Assembly (NCBI GenBank): GCA_025345505.1
Contig: JANVCC010000077.1
Span: 9,107,163-9,171,162, forward strand
Length of the DNA: 64,000 nucleotides
Direction of reading: 5' to 3'
DNA from: Todiramphus chloris collaris
Taxonomy: Eukaryota > Chordata > Aves > Coraciiformes > Alcedinidae
In this document: positions 25,901-40,290 of the stretch, piece after piece
Layout of the letters: each line of letters begins with the position of its first letter
Numbering within the stretch: the stretch's first letter is position 1
The notes under the pieces: model-generated
Databases searched by the model: none
What the model saw: the letters and a program-made list of their open reading frames with translations, nothing else
What the model was told of the DNA's origin: nothing
Made by a program: the position numbers and the translations under genes

Positions 25901-28900
25901 GGTGAAGGGTAATTTCATTAGTTTTTATAAAGGTTTGGAATAAAACTAACCATTCAGTCAACACTTTGAAAGGAGACGTTTAGTGCTTTGCTCTCTGCTC
26001 TCCCAGCAGGCTCTGCCTCTCACAGGAATATGTCAGCACAGACTGGCATCTCAGCAATAAGTGTACATTCCTCAGACGTTGTTTTATGTAAAATAGGTGG
26101 GTCCCTCTTTCCTAAATATGTCATATAAAATCATTGTCTCTGGCATGACATACAGTAGTTCAGGAAGGGAAGCTAATCTGGGAAATAAAGGGATACAGAC
26201 TATTGATGCCAAAATCAGCAATTACATTATATGAGATCTCATGAATAATTCCTGAGCTGTGATTTAACATTAATCTGAGTGTTTAGTACAAAGCTGGGCC
26301 GACACCAATAAAATGCTGACTGATTTGTTTTAAAATAGTGCTCCTTCAGGCTTCACTACACTGCTTTGAAATGAATGCTTTTAGGTAATACCTCAACCTT
26401 GCTTCAGTAAAACACAGACAGATGCATTCACGTGACTGCACGCTCAAACTCCACCATTATTTTTTTCCCTTCATTTTGGGGTGAAACCTTTTCCAAGTAC
26501 AGTATTTAATACAAGTCATGGTTTAGGCAAGTGGGCTTCATAACACAGAGCTTTTCCTCCCAGGGAAAATCATATCAAAACAAGACTCATTATTGCTGGA
26601 TGGTGACATTTGCTACATATGTGTATTACAGGGCAAAGAGGAGGAGATTGGGTGTGGTGAATCAAGCAGGAAATTACCCAACCAAACATTTGGAGAGTTC
26701 AATGTGTTACAATTGCTTCTGCATCATTAAATAGTGCCTCTTTTCCATGAACATCAAAGGACGATAAATGAATAGGTGAGAGGAACAGTAATGACCATCT
26801 CAGGAGACACCTCACCTTTATTCTGAAGCACTGCCACCTGTGCCCAGGGAATACTGTACTTATAAGCATCTCCCATCTCATTCACAGCTTCTGCCTCTCT
26901 AGTAATGGCTTTGCCACTTAATAATGGTAAATTAACTGAATACGTTCATCTCATCCATTAGCATAGTGTGTCTGTTCAATAGAAACCCTCAGCCTGGGGT
27001 GCTCTCATGTATCTCCTTTTTAAGAGTTATGGAAATGGGTTGTTCCATTGAGAACCAGAGCTGGCATTACTTTTTGCACAGTGACTACAGACTGGTCATT
27101 TACTATGAGTCTAACTTGAAGAAATCACTGTTCTAAGTCTATTCTATATATTAGAGTGAAAAACAGTTTCTTCCAAACACCTATTTCAAAACAGCAATCA
27201 TTTCTGGGCAAGTCATCATTCTCAAAAATAAGTGACACTAACTCACTCTTAACTTTTGCATGTGTACTTGCTATCAAGTACAATCTGTACGGCAAGAGGA
27301 ACTGAACTGTGTAAGGATCATATGTTCTCCATGGCTATGTTGTATTGTTGCAGAAATAACAGATGTAGCTCTATGTTCTATATAGCTATATTAATCAGGA
27401 AAACTCCAATAGAAATACATTAGGCTGCTTGGGGAGATCACTGAAACTTCATTATTGAAGGTTCATAATTGTTTGGGTTTGTTTTTTTTTTAAAAAGCAA
27501 GATAAGCATCTCTGCGATCTGATTTTTACTTCAGTTCTGCACTCTGATGAACATTACATCTCAGGAAGTTCCTCGGTATGGATAACACGAATCTCCAAAG
27601 CCCTGGCACTATCAGCTGGGTGAATGCAGTGGAATTGGAGAATAACAAGCTGGGATACAGTCTTCTGATCTCAAAAGAGGAATTTTTTACAAATGCTTTA
27701 ACGAATGCTTTCAAATTACAAAGTTTTATATTGTCTGGCACTGAAATAGTAACCCAGTGTCAATACTAAGACATTAAAACTTTGGCTTGAATAGACCATA
27801 CAAAATATTGGGATTTCCACAATTTACAGCACTGTGCACCAGCATGTGTGGGTGGATTGTCTAGTTTTTGTCTTCTGATTCTAATAGTGCTTGAGGATAA
27901 ATAAAAATAAAGAACAGGATCTTTGTCTGAATGTCTTGTTTCTTCTTCATAGATCTGTCTATAGAACTGCCTGGACATGACCGAGTACCCTGGAACTAAT
28001 AGTATGTGGAGATATTAATTCAGTCTCCCCATCCCCAATATCAATATTTACATGCTATACACAGCAGTTTGTATTTCTATTGATATACTAACCTATTCTG
28101 TCTTGTCTGATCACCACAGCAGGAGGGAAGGACCATAAATTGAAGAAGGAATATAAAACCAATCTGCTAGCTGAAGAGACAGAAGAACTGAGGAGCTCTC
28201 TAAATAGGGTAGGAGAGGAACCATTTCCACTCAGTAGCTATTGATTAAGATGCAGTCTAAGTGTTGTACTGTGAGGGAGGAGAAAGGTAATTCTATGCAA
28301 TAGCATGTCTGGGAGAACATTTGCTGCCCTTCACTTTCAGTGTTCATTCACTATTCACTCTTCCCTCAATGTCTACACAGGAATTATGGAGTAACAGCTG
28401 AGGATAAAGCTTCAGCCCCAAAAAGGGATGGTTTTCTTGCTTTAGTTCTCTGAAGCTTTGTTTCCACTTTTGCAGCCCAGCATTTCACCCTTTTAATGGA
28501 GCATCCCTGCCCTTTTTGTGACTTATACAGGAATGAGCATGGTGCTATAGAGAGCTGACAGGTATAGTGCTCTCTGTTCCTGCACATCCATTTCCAGCTG
28601 GCCTGACTTGCTCACAGTGCTCTCAAGAGCTCCAGTGTATGATGTGCACCAAGCTAGACATTGCACCTGCAGGGATGAATCTCCTTGCAGGCACTAGCCA
28701 GTATTTCTTATTGGCAGATGAGAGCTTGGGAGAAGATGGCTTAGCAGTGAGCATGTTCATGATATGGATGAGGTTAAAAATAATTACCCTTCTTGGGCAC
28801 AATCCGACTATAGGACAGGGACTGGAGTTCATGGGGTTTTAAGGTCTTTTCAGATCTGTTTAGTGGACTAGGTCTCAAGATCCCTCCCTCTCCTTTTATT

Positions 28901-31879
28901 TAAATCTTTGTTACTGTTGTTATTTTCCCCATTCTTCACTCATGTTATAAAGCAGCCTCAGGACTGATCTGAGTTTTATCTCTCGATAAAATTCCCTGCA
29001 GTTCTGTTACATTAGAGGTGTCAAAATAAAGAATATCTGAAATACATCACCTATTACTAGTGGCATATCCTGGCATTTGGGAATATCCTAGCACTAATAA
29101 TTATACCATGTGATCCTCACAGATATGCAAGGACAAGCTGTCTAATCCAGGAGAGGAAGGAGAAAAGCATACAGTTGTCAATACTTAGGCTTAAAATTCT
29201 TAATACACTTAAAGTGTGTATAGTTGAAATATAGGTAGCTGAGTAAATGCAGTGACTGTTACCCAGGGAAAAGTTTAGACATTAAAATTAATGAACAAAT
29301 GTATGTTTGTAGTTTGCAAAATGAAAGCATATATGGTGTCAGAAGAGGTTTTACCTTCTGTATGTATTTTTTTTAAAATGTAATAAATACAAAGCAAATA
29401 GCAGTGGTTTATCCAAGGGAATATTGAAATCCATTAGGAATGCACTTGAAGTAATCTGATTCAACAAGTCAGTATATTTCTCTCAAAAACATAATATCGG
29501 TATTACATTGTACGAGATGAAGGTTAGATTACATTTCTTGCCAGTGCAATAATTCCCACATCATAAATTCTGATGAAATTATATCAATATATAAAGCAAA
29601 TGGATGTCTGACCCACCATCGTTTTCTAGTTCTCAGATGTAGAAGCTGACATATAAGTAAATCCCCAGCTGCTTTGTGCAATACTATTACAACTGTGCCA
29701 TTGCCTGGGAACTGTTATTAGCTATCTTGACCAGAAGCTGCTGTTAGAGTTTGTGGTTTCTGCTCTGAATATTAAACTTTGGCATACAAGAGTCCTTATT
29801 GTGGGGAGCACTTGGAAATGGTAATACTAAATTGCTTTATATTTGCAGGATTTGATTGCTTCAGATGATACAGGTCTAGCTGGTGGGCCTCTCTTGCCGC
29901 TTGTATTTCCAGATTATAAATCAATCCTTTGACAGGGTATCTGCCATAACCAGTTCTCGGTTTCCGTAGTATCTTTCTTTACATTACAGCTGGCATCTAG
30001 TCTTCTGAGCTCTGCCTTTTTTGTATAACTTTCAAGAATAAAGGCAAAATTGAAGTGCTTATATATATATCCTATTTTTTACACCAAATGTCAGTGAATA
30101 TGTGAAACTAAGGTGTGGGGGTACCGGTTTGGAAAGAATGCTTGCTATTTTCCCAGCATTGTTACATTTTAATAGCCATTATCAAGCTCCAGTATTAATG
30201 GCTGAACTTGAAGGACCCTGTAAATGGTCAAAAATTCTTCAGGTAAAACAAACCCAACATACTTATTAGTGCTTTTCTTGACATCATAAAGCCTTTTAGA
30301 GGAAAGAAAGATTATGGTTGCTCTTGTGGGTCAGCTTGGGGTAAAAAGTTTGGGCAGTGTTTAAAGTCTATGATAGAAACTTATGTTCATTTAGGACATT
30401 CTGTTAAAGCAGCATAACAATATTCTCAGAAATAGAGAGGAAAATCATTAGAGTTATACTTTTCTGGTCCATGAAGAATAGTGATGTTAAATTGGAAAAA
30501 ATAATAAAAAAGAATTATTGTTCATGATCTTAGAGTTAAAATTTTAGACTATAAACTATTAAATACAATTTCACAGTTTTTAATCATTGTTAATGCAGAG
30601 TCTTGGATAACTCTTTGCTGTCTCATTATGCCTTTGTGAGATTAAGACCTCAATGATGTTTAACCCACTATCATATAAAAATGCCTCAATAGGTCTTTAA
30701 GAATATATATGACAATTTGAAACTTCCCAAGTTTTGGTAGTTTGGGGTTTTTTTTTTCAAAATGTTTCTCATTAATCTGTCATTTCAGACAGTTTCAGGA
30801 AGTTCCTGAATACCATATTATTGATTACATCAAAAATAGCCTGATTGCATTCCAGGGAGTCACAGTAGCAGTGATATAATAAATAAACAGAAAAGTATTC
30901 GGGTGTAAATCAAATAAGTAACAAACACAAAGATTTTAAGGAAACTTTCAAGAGTGTTTTTCTTTCCCCAGACATGAAAAAAATGTTTAAGAGAATATTT
31001 TTACTTTTCAATAATTTTGTATGAAATTAGGAAAATAATTTTAAATTGTAAACAAGTTTTTTACAAGAAGAGCCTCCAGTTTTCTTCAGGAACTTAAATT
31101 ATTTTTCTGTGAAAATATTTGCTTTTAAGGAAAAAACACACTGTCATCAAAATTACATTTTGAAGGAAATCGAACGTTGATTAGCTCTATAAAATAAAAT
31201 ATCAATGCTCTCTACTGGCAAATAATAATTTACTTTCAAAGAAAGATTAAAATGTATTTGAAATACATTGTGTCCTAGAGCATTCCTATGCAGACACAGT
31301 AGGAATCTGACTCATCGGTGATTTTTCGCTATGTGCCAATTCTGTGATGGAAAGGTGAAGGGGGGAAAATAATCCATCCGCACACCCCATAATTCAGCAC
31401 ACAAACCCTGCTACACTTTTCCCAAATCTCAGCAAAGATTTAGCAGTGAAATACTGTAGCAAGGTCTCATGTTACCAGGATTTATTGTTTTCCAAAATAT
31501 ACTACAGAGCATTGACTGGAATGCCAAGAAGTTCAATTAGAAACAAGAGAAAGAAGAGTACACCTGTTAGGTTTGAGGAAAAGCATATTTGGGGATTTGA
31601 TTGGCTTTTCAGTGTGCTTATGTCTCAGGGAATTCTGAAATTCCTCTCCACTCTTTAATAGGTAATGTTGACCCGAGACAAGTTAATGTTCTATTGATAT
31701 CAGAAAGCTCAAGCTGGTGCTGATTTTGACAATGTGATAAAGGGCTCGCTAAGCGTAAGTGGTTTGTAGAACAGGCAGGTTTTCTCATGTGTTAGGGCTC
31801 TGCTTGTCTCTCGTCTACATCTGGAAGGCATATCTCAGTATGTCACCTGCTTTTTTCACCAAATAATAGGTGCCTGATC
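19998..31879. other. Long unique non-coding stretch, no feature seen
   Basis: Nearly 12 kb lacks any recognisable CR1, SINE, LTR or coding signal. All open frames are under about 95 codons and resemble nothing known. A G+C-richer part at 20830-21190 holds overlapping minus-strand frames of 60-67 codons without family resemblance. Short TA/TG dinucleotide runs occur near 22125-22142, a T run at about 27482-27490 and a TA run near 30061-30068. Low repeat density over such a length is compatible with constrained non-coding DNA, but this cannot be shown from one sequence. Confidence 0.5.
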
Positions 31880-32190
31880 TCACAGCCATTACCGGTATAC
31901 ATTCGTATACACGCTTAACGCAGGACCGTTCCATCAGTAAATGCTCTTTGCCTGAATCCCTGTAGTGGCCGGCAAGGCTCCTATTTCATCCTGGAACTCA
32001 GCCCTGTACAGCAGGTCAGCATTAGGCCGGGTGCTAATACCTACACCACTCTTCAGCTCATGCTGGTGTTGCGCAGCGCTGGCTCTCAGCACAGCCAGTA
32101 GCATAGGCTGTGCCTGAAGGAGGGACGCTCTCCTTCTCCCCTGACTTCTGATACATTGCATTGATCAGCACAGCTCGGGACGTTACATGC
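31880..32190. promoter_or_regulatory. Weak CpG cluster
   Basis: About a dozen CpG dinucleotides lie within some 310 bp, including 'accggtatacattcgta', 'tggccggcaagg', 'ttgcgcagcgctgg' and 'gctcgggacgtt'. The surrounding DNA is CpG-poor. The density is below the block at 17.4 kb and below a classical island. A minus-strand frame of 75 codons (31934-32161) overlaps it without family resemblance. It may be a regulatory element or local variation. Confidence 0.3.
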
Positions 32191-34784
32191 CTTCATTTCC
32201 AGTGCCCAGCACTAAACTCCCTGCTGGTATGGACACTCCAGTCAAGGCCAGCACTGCTGTGTTGCTCTCTGGTAACTGACACAGGTCCATTGATCAGCAG
32301 AGTTGCATCTGGCCCTCACTTTTATTTGGGGGAAAGATGGAATTGGCTTAAATCGTCCACCTGAGAATTTACACACCACAGCATCACTAACAGCTGTAGA
32401 TAGAGACGCGACATTTTTTATGGTATGAACATCATTATGTATCCTATGAGATGTGAATGCCATGCTATGTTAGACCAAGATTGCCTCATTCATGAAGGAG
32501 TAAGGGACTCTGAGCGGTGTCGAACGAAAATTACTTATGGCAATTTCTTATCCAAATTGAGATTTTCCCTGCACTCCATGACCCAGCTGCTTGCTTATTC
32601 CATCACCGCTGAAGATGTTAACTGCACAGCGTAACAGTCTGCCTTATATAAATGCTGCTCATTCTCCAGGAATGGGGTACACAATGAACGCTGTACAGAG
32701 GAGCGAGGTAGACTTTGCTACTGCTGAAAATTTGCTGAATTGATTTCTGCTGAGACAGATATATGCATATGGCTGGTATATCCATTTATTTTGGATCCTT
32801 TCTGGATTCACAGAGCAATAATAAGAGATACAGAGAGAGAATCTAGGTTATCTCAACAGTCAAGAATAATGCCTTTGGATGTGATGCTACAGCTAAATGT
32901 TTCTGTAGTAACTACCTCTTTTTAACCAATTGCCCCAAAAGCTTCACACATAAAGAGAATGTGTGCTTGGGAGAGGACAAATAAAGAATATATGTAGCCA
33001 CTTTTCACATTTCTTGGAGACCTTTAAATCAGTGACTGCTGAGAAATCCCATCCCAGATGACTAGGAAGCATGGGAAAATGTACAGGATTTTAAATTCCT
33101 TAGATACTTGGGAAAACAGAAATGATATCCTCAGGGAAAGCCAAAGTAGAAATGGTCAGGGACTGTGCTGTAAACAAAAGTGCAAGTCATTTTGAAGTTG
33201 ATAACCAGTTTCAACCCATTTGCTGTTACCAGTTTCTTCATCTGAAAACCAGAGCTATAGGACTTTCTGAAACTAGTTCATGATTTTCATTCCTAACTGG
33301 AGGCTTCTCACAGGGACCTGATTTCCATAGAGAAGGATGCTCAACATTTTCTCTCTCTACCTACAGAACACCCTTAAATTGCTAGTCGCTAAAGAGAAAA
33401 GGCTGTTCATACGTATTTAAAATTTGTATAACTTTCTGGGGAAACATGGATAAAAAACTGCCTATATATTGAAAATATTGCTCTCTTTCTAGATAGGCTG
33501 TCACTGGAGATAACACATGCCAGGGAGTAAAATATACCCACTAAAAAAACTTTTGCTTTTTTTTTTTTTTTAATTGAAAAATCCTGTGCATTTTACTTGG
33601 AATTGGGTTTATCCATCCCCAGAGCACTTTTTCCCCAGAGCTTTGACCCTGCTGTGCCCTCGTTTTTATTCTCTAGGAGCATACCAGCAGTTGTGGCAGG
33701 CAGAGGAGAGCACAAGAGAACTGCCTGCCTAGGACTCGTGTACACTTGGATCCTCATATTTCTGTCAATCACCAATCGTATCTGTGGCGAGTTGTCATTA
33801 GGTAAACTTGGAAAGCCTGCACTGCCTGTAGCTTGCTTTAGAAGATGCATTTTTTAAAATGCATGGGATGCTGCTTTTCAAGAGACCCTGGCAGTTTAGA
33901 GGAGCAGCAAATATTGTCCTTCACATCTGGTCAAGTGGAAATAAAAACTGGTGTTTGTTCACGACAAATACAGGACACGAAAACGTTCCTGTACCACATG
34001 ACTCACAGTAATCTAATAATAAACCTTGTGGAAGATGTTAATATTGCAGGAATTTAATTTTGTTTATCTGAGGAAGAATACGCACTAATTGCCTATTTAA
34101 TCATGTTTATAATTAAACTCGTTATAACAATGATTCACGCGTCAGCTTCTCTAATTACACAGGCAGGACAGTATTATTTCCTCCTTGCACTTCTCTCATT
34201 TAGGCTGGAGATGTTTGGCGTCACCTGCAGGCTTCTACTTCATATGAACTGGTGAATACGGACAAGTGTGAAATCTCTTCTCCTAGGAGAAAGGCTCTGC
34301 TCTGATTGATCCACCTATTTGTTTCTTTAATTGGACTCTGCTTGTTGGCTTGTCTTAAAACAAAATATAATTGTTATGTTTACTCCTCTTCTTCGTGTGT
34401 ATATACTTGCACAGAGCAGCTGCATTCACCCAGGCAGCCCCGTTGCTGGTGGCACACAGAGAAAACAGAGTCCATCCCTACTCTGTATGCAAATTGACTG
34501 ATTTTGGATTCACACCATGGAAAAAAACATGGTCTGAGGACTGAGGATGCCGGAGCATTATCACTAACCTCTGTAGAGACCAAGGTGAGCTTTTGGCAGC
34601 GGATATCAGAACGGTGTCACATTGGGGGTGACAAGTCCTTCTTGGCAAAATGGCTGCAGCTCAGTACTGAATGAACTGGGTACCCAAGAGGGTCCAACAC
34701 AACATTTTTTCTTGTTAGGTCACATGATTCATATCAAATAAGAGCATTTGGTCTTATTCTGGCTCCGCTTTCAAGCATTTTGCA
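32191..34784. other. Unique non-coding DNA, no feature seen
   Basis: No dispersed repeat or gene was recognised. A run of T lies at about 33558-33571. An AT-rich stretch at about 34060-34170 contains several TAAT-type cores and a 'cacgcgtca' motif and has the look of constrained non-coding DNA, but this is an impression only. Confidence 0.5.
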
Positions 34785-34890
34785 AGTTCAACGTCATAAT
34801 CCCCAATTTACAAAGCAGGAGCCCAGGTCTGAGAAAGGAAATACATCTAGTCTGGAGGCAAACAATGAGGTGGTATTGAAAACTGATTCT
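34785..34890 (-). mobile_element. Possible MIR SINE fragment, reversed
   Basis: The run 'cataatccccaatttacaaa' followed by 'caggagcccaggtctgagaa' resembles the reversed 3' part of MIR: an attat-cccattttacag block, then aggaaactgaggc and cagagag blocks. The match is diverged and was judged by eye. Chance similarity cannot be excluded. Confidence 0.4.
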
Positions 34891-37800
34891 TTGAGATCCA
34901 TCAGGTCCCTAATTCACTGAGCAACACGCTTGAAACAGAGATAGCTTCTTCCCTCCACCCCCTTTTTTTCATTTTTAAACAGATAAAATGGTAAAGTGAC
35001 AGGCAGCGCAGTGTAGTCCATTCTTTCACCGGGCACAAGAGGCTTGGTTCAGTTCTTGCAAGAGACAGGATAAAATTTTGGGGGATGTATATGCATGTGT
35101 GTATATAGCTACAGATGCATAATTAATACTCCTGCAGTATTACTTGCACATCATCGTTAAAATTCTGCAAGATAAACTAGAAAACCATATTTTCATCAGT
35201 CTAACAGCACTGTCATAAAAATTCACAGCAGGCTGAAAATATCTCAGCCCAGGAGCTAATTACTTTAAAACATCTTTCTTTCTTTTTTTTTTTTTTCTGG
35301 AAAAATCTTGTTTCCCCCTTGAGGCAATATGTTAGAAAGTGTATCTTTGTTTAAGTCTCCACCCTCCCTTCCCAAATATGCTGTAACCAAAAAACAGCTC
35401 TGTTATTTAGTTAAAACAATTTCAGACAAATTGAATCTGTAATGAGGATCAATTACTATTGGTATCTTGGAATGTTTTTACATAATTAAGTTCTAGACTT
35501 TCCCAAGCAGGTCTCACTGCATAGGAATTAGAGAGGAGGATTTGAGTCTTCAGATGAGGCTGCCACAGTGTGGTACAAAACATGGAGCACTGTACATTCT
35601 CTGAGTGCCTTTTTTCTCCTCTGACTTACAGAAGGGCTCCAGCCCCCTCGTGAAGATTTAAACATTTCTTCTAGGCTACATAACATCTAACTCCGTAAGG
35701 TCATGAATGTAACTTTCATATCAAGACTGAGATAGCTGCGATGCTTCAGCAGCTGTTTATTGCTTCATCAGAGATGCAGCTAGGTGGGAATCCATCTGAA
35801 ATTCTCCTTACTCAAGAGTGTGAAGAAGCTTAATAAGTTTGAATATAGAGGACCATTACTTTCTTGGTTTTGATTCAAATGATATCCTATGGACAACTAA
35901 ATGAGCCTTTCAAAAACATTATCATAGTCTAATTAAACTGGAGTGTAACCCTAGAGTAATAAGTAAAGGGTTTTTACTGACAACTTTTGATTAATCATTA
36001 TTACACTCAGATAATTTATGCTATAGCAGCTGACTTTGTCAGGATCCTGTGCTATGAGAGGCACAGAGAAGGATTGCTTGAAGAGCAGCTCTCTAAGCCA
36101 GCAATAAAAGAACATGAAGTTTGATTGTGGTGAACTACTCCCTTTCCTCTGAAGAAGCATCACCTTAAAGCTGTGGCTCTCAGTGCTTGCTCAGGTATCA
36201 CCTGGAGTCAAGCCGAGCAGCAGAGATCTGCTCAGTCGAGTATTTGGGCATTAACTCATCAGTGCTGGATAATAGAACCCAGAGCACATGACAGGATGCT
36301 GTGCTGCAAGGGGTCCTTGTGCCAGGCCCTGAAAGGCCTCCCTGTAGCCTCTAAAGGGCACTGACTGCCACTGATGTCAGAAGTTTCCAACCAGAACCCT
36401 AGTTGAGAGCCAGGGTGCAACAGTAATATCCCATCGCTGTCCCAAGCCTGCTGTGGCCAGCTGGTGAGGTCTCTGCTCAGGCACCAGACAGGCAGGGCTG
36501 GCTTTTGATGGTGTGGTGCTTCCCTAGCCTGGGCTAATGATCAGCTCACTCATTAATAAAGTCTTCCCTGGAACAAAAGTCAGGGTTGGTCACTTGTTCA
36601 GGTTGTCTTTCAGCATGTTGGGAGAAAAATGCTCAGGCTAAGCTTAGAGCAGCAGGAAGCAACATATGGAATAGCATCTTAAAAATCTCTGTCCCGTGAA
36701 ACAGTGGTACCAGCTGAACACAGTTACACACACTGCATTTTCTGGAACTGATGTTTTGTTTTTCTTGCATTTGGCCCAACAAATTATCAGAGCATCATGC
36801 CCACTCTGCTATCTAGTGGCTACTCTTGTAAAATGCATCCAGTGCCATACAGTCTGAAAAAAAACATAATCCTGCTTTCCCCCTCCTCCTTTATCGTATA
36901 ACTTGTTCAATTATATTGTCTTTTCTTCTCCTGATTCCTATCTACAATTATACCTCCCCAAAGCAGCTATTGTATAACCTGTGGGTCTTGGATTAAGTTC
37001 ACTAGTCTAGTTGACCCTCATCCTGACCTTCACTTAATTAAATACAGGATTAAGCCCAAGAAGTATGCAACTCAAATCTCAGGTTAAAGCAGAGGGAGTT
37101 CAGAGTGCTGGCAATGAACTGACTGATGTTCATGAATGAGCTCACCTGGCCTTGTAAAACAGCACACAGTGCATGATCAAGCCTGTTGCCTTTGAAAAGG
37201 CAGTTGGGTTTAACTCTTTCATGGTGAACCTCTCACTCCCTGTGAACCGAGTGGTGTGGGAGAAGTGCTGTTGAACAGGACCATAAGGGTCCACTCCTCC
37301 CTCTGTGACAGAAGCAGCAGCCTCTGCTGAATCCTGGTAACAGTGGGGACGACAAAGCCTTATCAACAGTTCTGAGAGAAGTTCAATGTCAGAGATGCTG
37401 TTAGAGGTCTGAGCGCTACCCCAGTAGTCTGGGGAGGTTTTCAACAGTGTTACTCAGCACACTGTTTTCTCCTCCAGTGTTCTGCTGCCAGGTCTTGGGA
37501 TCAGGCACTGCAGATTATCAGCATTTCTTTGAAGCGTGCATGGGAGTACGATTTATCATTTTTGCTGTCAGAAGCACAGAGCAGTTAAAGCCAAAAGAAG
37601 TCATAAATCAGCATAAGAAGGCACCTAATTATAAAACTGAGGTATATGAAGCACCTCTGTCCTCTGTAAGGAAGAGAATGAGTATTCTTCTAAATAAAAT
37701 AATTAAATTATTTACGTTTAACCTTGGAAAGATAGCATTCATGTTTAACTGAAATAAAACAGAAGCAGTGGAATGAGAGCCCTGGGTGTGCCAAGTCTCC

Positions 37801-39699
37801 CTATGTTCATTTCTGAACCTCACATCATCCTGTGTCATCTCTGGTTGTATTAGGATGCAATAAGTTGTTGAGGTTAGAGCTGTGGGTGCAGCGACTCACG
37901 TTTGGTGTAGCTGAGCTTTCCTAGAACAGCCTGTGTACATGTTCCTCAAAGCTGCCTTCCAGAACCTGAGTTACCAGAATCAGTAGCTTTTCCTCTATTT
38001 GTGTATTAAAGGAAGGAGAAACAACCCGATACTAGGCCTAATCTTCAGATGGTGAAAATCAAAGGAGAAAAAATGGACCGGTCCTGATTTCCACTAGCTG
38101 GTCTTCTCATTAGAAGCACTTGAAAACTGCCTGTTAAGTTTCACGGAGCAAATCTAAAACCTCATACTTAATGGGAATGATACATAAGTAGAACACTCTA
38201 CATTTCCCATCATGTCTGGACATAAATGGAAATTTTGAGGAAGAACATTCCTGTTAAGGGACTTTTTTTGAGAATAGACTGTATATGGTGTCAAATTTAA
38301 CTGATCTTTATAGTGCATGCAGGAAATCTTGCTGGGTTCCAATAGTCAGAGCATGGGGATAAAATCTGGAAATGGTCAGAACACAAGGTCCCAGCCTGTG
38401 AAAATTTGTTTTAAGGTAGCAGGTAGCTCTCACTGAAAACTGAATGTGCACTTAAACATTTTGACCATTGAACGACTAAACTTCTCTGTATTCACTACCC
38501 AAACAGAAATAAAGGGGGAAAAAAAAACCCCACAAACAACTAAAAAGAACCGCAGAGGGTTATTGGATAAAAATAGTGTGCACTCTGGCTGCAGAGTCTC
38601 AGAGTAAGGATCAACTTATTTTCCGTTTCTGTTTTTCTCCCCCGAGACAGTGTGAGACAAACACTGAGCTTGTAAATTACAAATTCCCTGAAAAACTGTT
38701 TGGTGCTTTTCTGAGCATCGTGCTACAATCTATTCACCCATGAACTAAACCCAGCGGGCACGAGGCCCCAGGCGGTCGGCAGCATCTCTGAAGAGGACTC
38801 AGTGAATGTGCTGCCCAGTGTAAGAACAATTGCAAACACATTATTCAGGGTGCCTTGTATCATCTCTATGCCATATATTGACATTTTCTTGATGCTGTCT
38901 GCTTTGCAAATGTCATGTCACGCAGGATAAAATGAAGAGCAGTACCAGGAAAACCATGTAATCTGTCTGGGTCAGGGACTGAGCTCTCAGGAAACCCACA
39001 GGAGAACTCTCAGCCCGAACTTTGGCAGGTAATTAGCATTCAAGTACTTAAATCCATTGCATTAGTTGAAGAGCGTTTGGCTAAGATGTCCGTTACTGGT
39101 GAGAAAGAGTTTGTTTGGTTTTAAAATCTACTTTAATTCTAATGAGTTATTGAATCCTCCCAAACTCCATTTGACAGTATTATTTTTCCTGATTCATTTT
39201 TTTTTAAGAAGAAAGGAGCTTGACATCCCATACAATGTGGAATAAAAACTTTGAAAATAAATAAAAAGCAACCCCGTGACTAATACATTCACTATGTGAA
39301 GGAGCAATGGCTTAGTGGATCTGCTATTTCATAGGCAAAAATGCAGAGATTGCCTCTTTTGTCAGTTCATAGATAAAATCCTATTCTTTGTAATCCCTGA
39401 AGAAACAAATCAAATAAGCTCTGGCTGAGCTAACCATTTTCAATCCATCAAAGCAATCAAATTCTGTTTACCTGAATCAGAATGATTTCTAAAATGTTAT
39501 TAAAAAGTAAAATGGAGTTTAACTATTCCAAAAAACTGAAAATGATGTGCAAACACAAAAGGGATAAGATTTCAGTAATTATGTAGACACAAAGTCGGTG
39601 CCATCATTTGTACCACAATACAATGTAGCTATGGCATATAAAGATAAAGCTTCCTTTGTCTAACATAACTGCTGCAAGTGATGCATAAACATAATTAAT
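34891..39699. other. Unique non-coding DNA, no feature seen
   Basis: No dispersed repeat was recognised. A T run lies at about 35285-35296. The stretch 36170-36560 is richer in G+C and carries an AATAAA (about 36556-36561), but shows neither LTR ends nor a coding frame. The frames at 37142-37444 (minus) and 37447-37752 (plus) are about 100 codons with no domain. A small CpG cluster lies at about 38754-38780. Confidence 0.5.
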
Positions 39700-40290
39700 G
39701 TAAGAAGTCTTCAAAGGGGCGAATATTCATTTAGTCAGTTAGTTTTATTGCTCTTTCAAGCAAACAAAGGTTTTATAATTTAATAAACCAATTAACTGAT
39801 TATATATTTCACCCAAAATATTTGTATATCACACATTACTATCATTTCACCAATTGCCATCATTTTTCACGGAGCAGAGCCAGCGTGTAGTGCTACAGTT
39901 AAAGCATTGCATTTAATATTCATTCACTTTGCCCATTATTTTGGAGTGAATGCTCGGGGAGGCTCGTGCCTACCTACATTCCCTAAATATAGCGGCAGGT
40001 TTCATCCAAATCCTATCCTGCGGTAGCTCCGAGATGAAATCATCACGTTGGTCCTCAGTCATGATTCTCAAACTGATCTACGTGAAGAATTACGTCACTA
40101 TCAGGACAGGACGTGGTGCATTTTATCACCCCTGCAGAATTGCTTTTCATCTCGAGCAGGGGATCAGGCGGATGGTTTCAGTGGCAGTGCATTCCAGCAG
40201 GGGGGTTCACTTGCTAGGCGACAGCTGACAGGGCTTTCCTTTGTGTACGTTGCAATATATGGAAAAATATACCTTGTAAAAATTCTGACA
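39700..40290. promoter_or_regulatory. Candidate cis-regulatory / conserved non-coding block
   Basis: The left part (about 39730-39870) is AT-rich and packed with TAAT/ATTA cores such as 'aaaccaattaactgatt', the type of site bound by homeodomain proteins. The right part (about 39870-40240) keeps roughly a dozen CpGs and contains 'ttacgtcact' (around 40090-40099), which reversed reads TGACGTAA, a known variant of the CREB/ATF site. Two overlapping plus-strand frames (39950-40228 and 40048-40296) resemble no protein family. Enhancer function is inferred from motif content only. Confidence 0.3.

Noticed and set aside
36170-36565. G+C-richer block ending in AATAAA, considered as an LTR or 3' UTR
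   Set aside because: No TG/CA ends, partner copy or upstream coding frame was found; a single AATAAA is common by chance.
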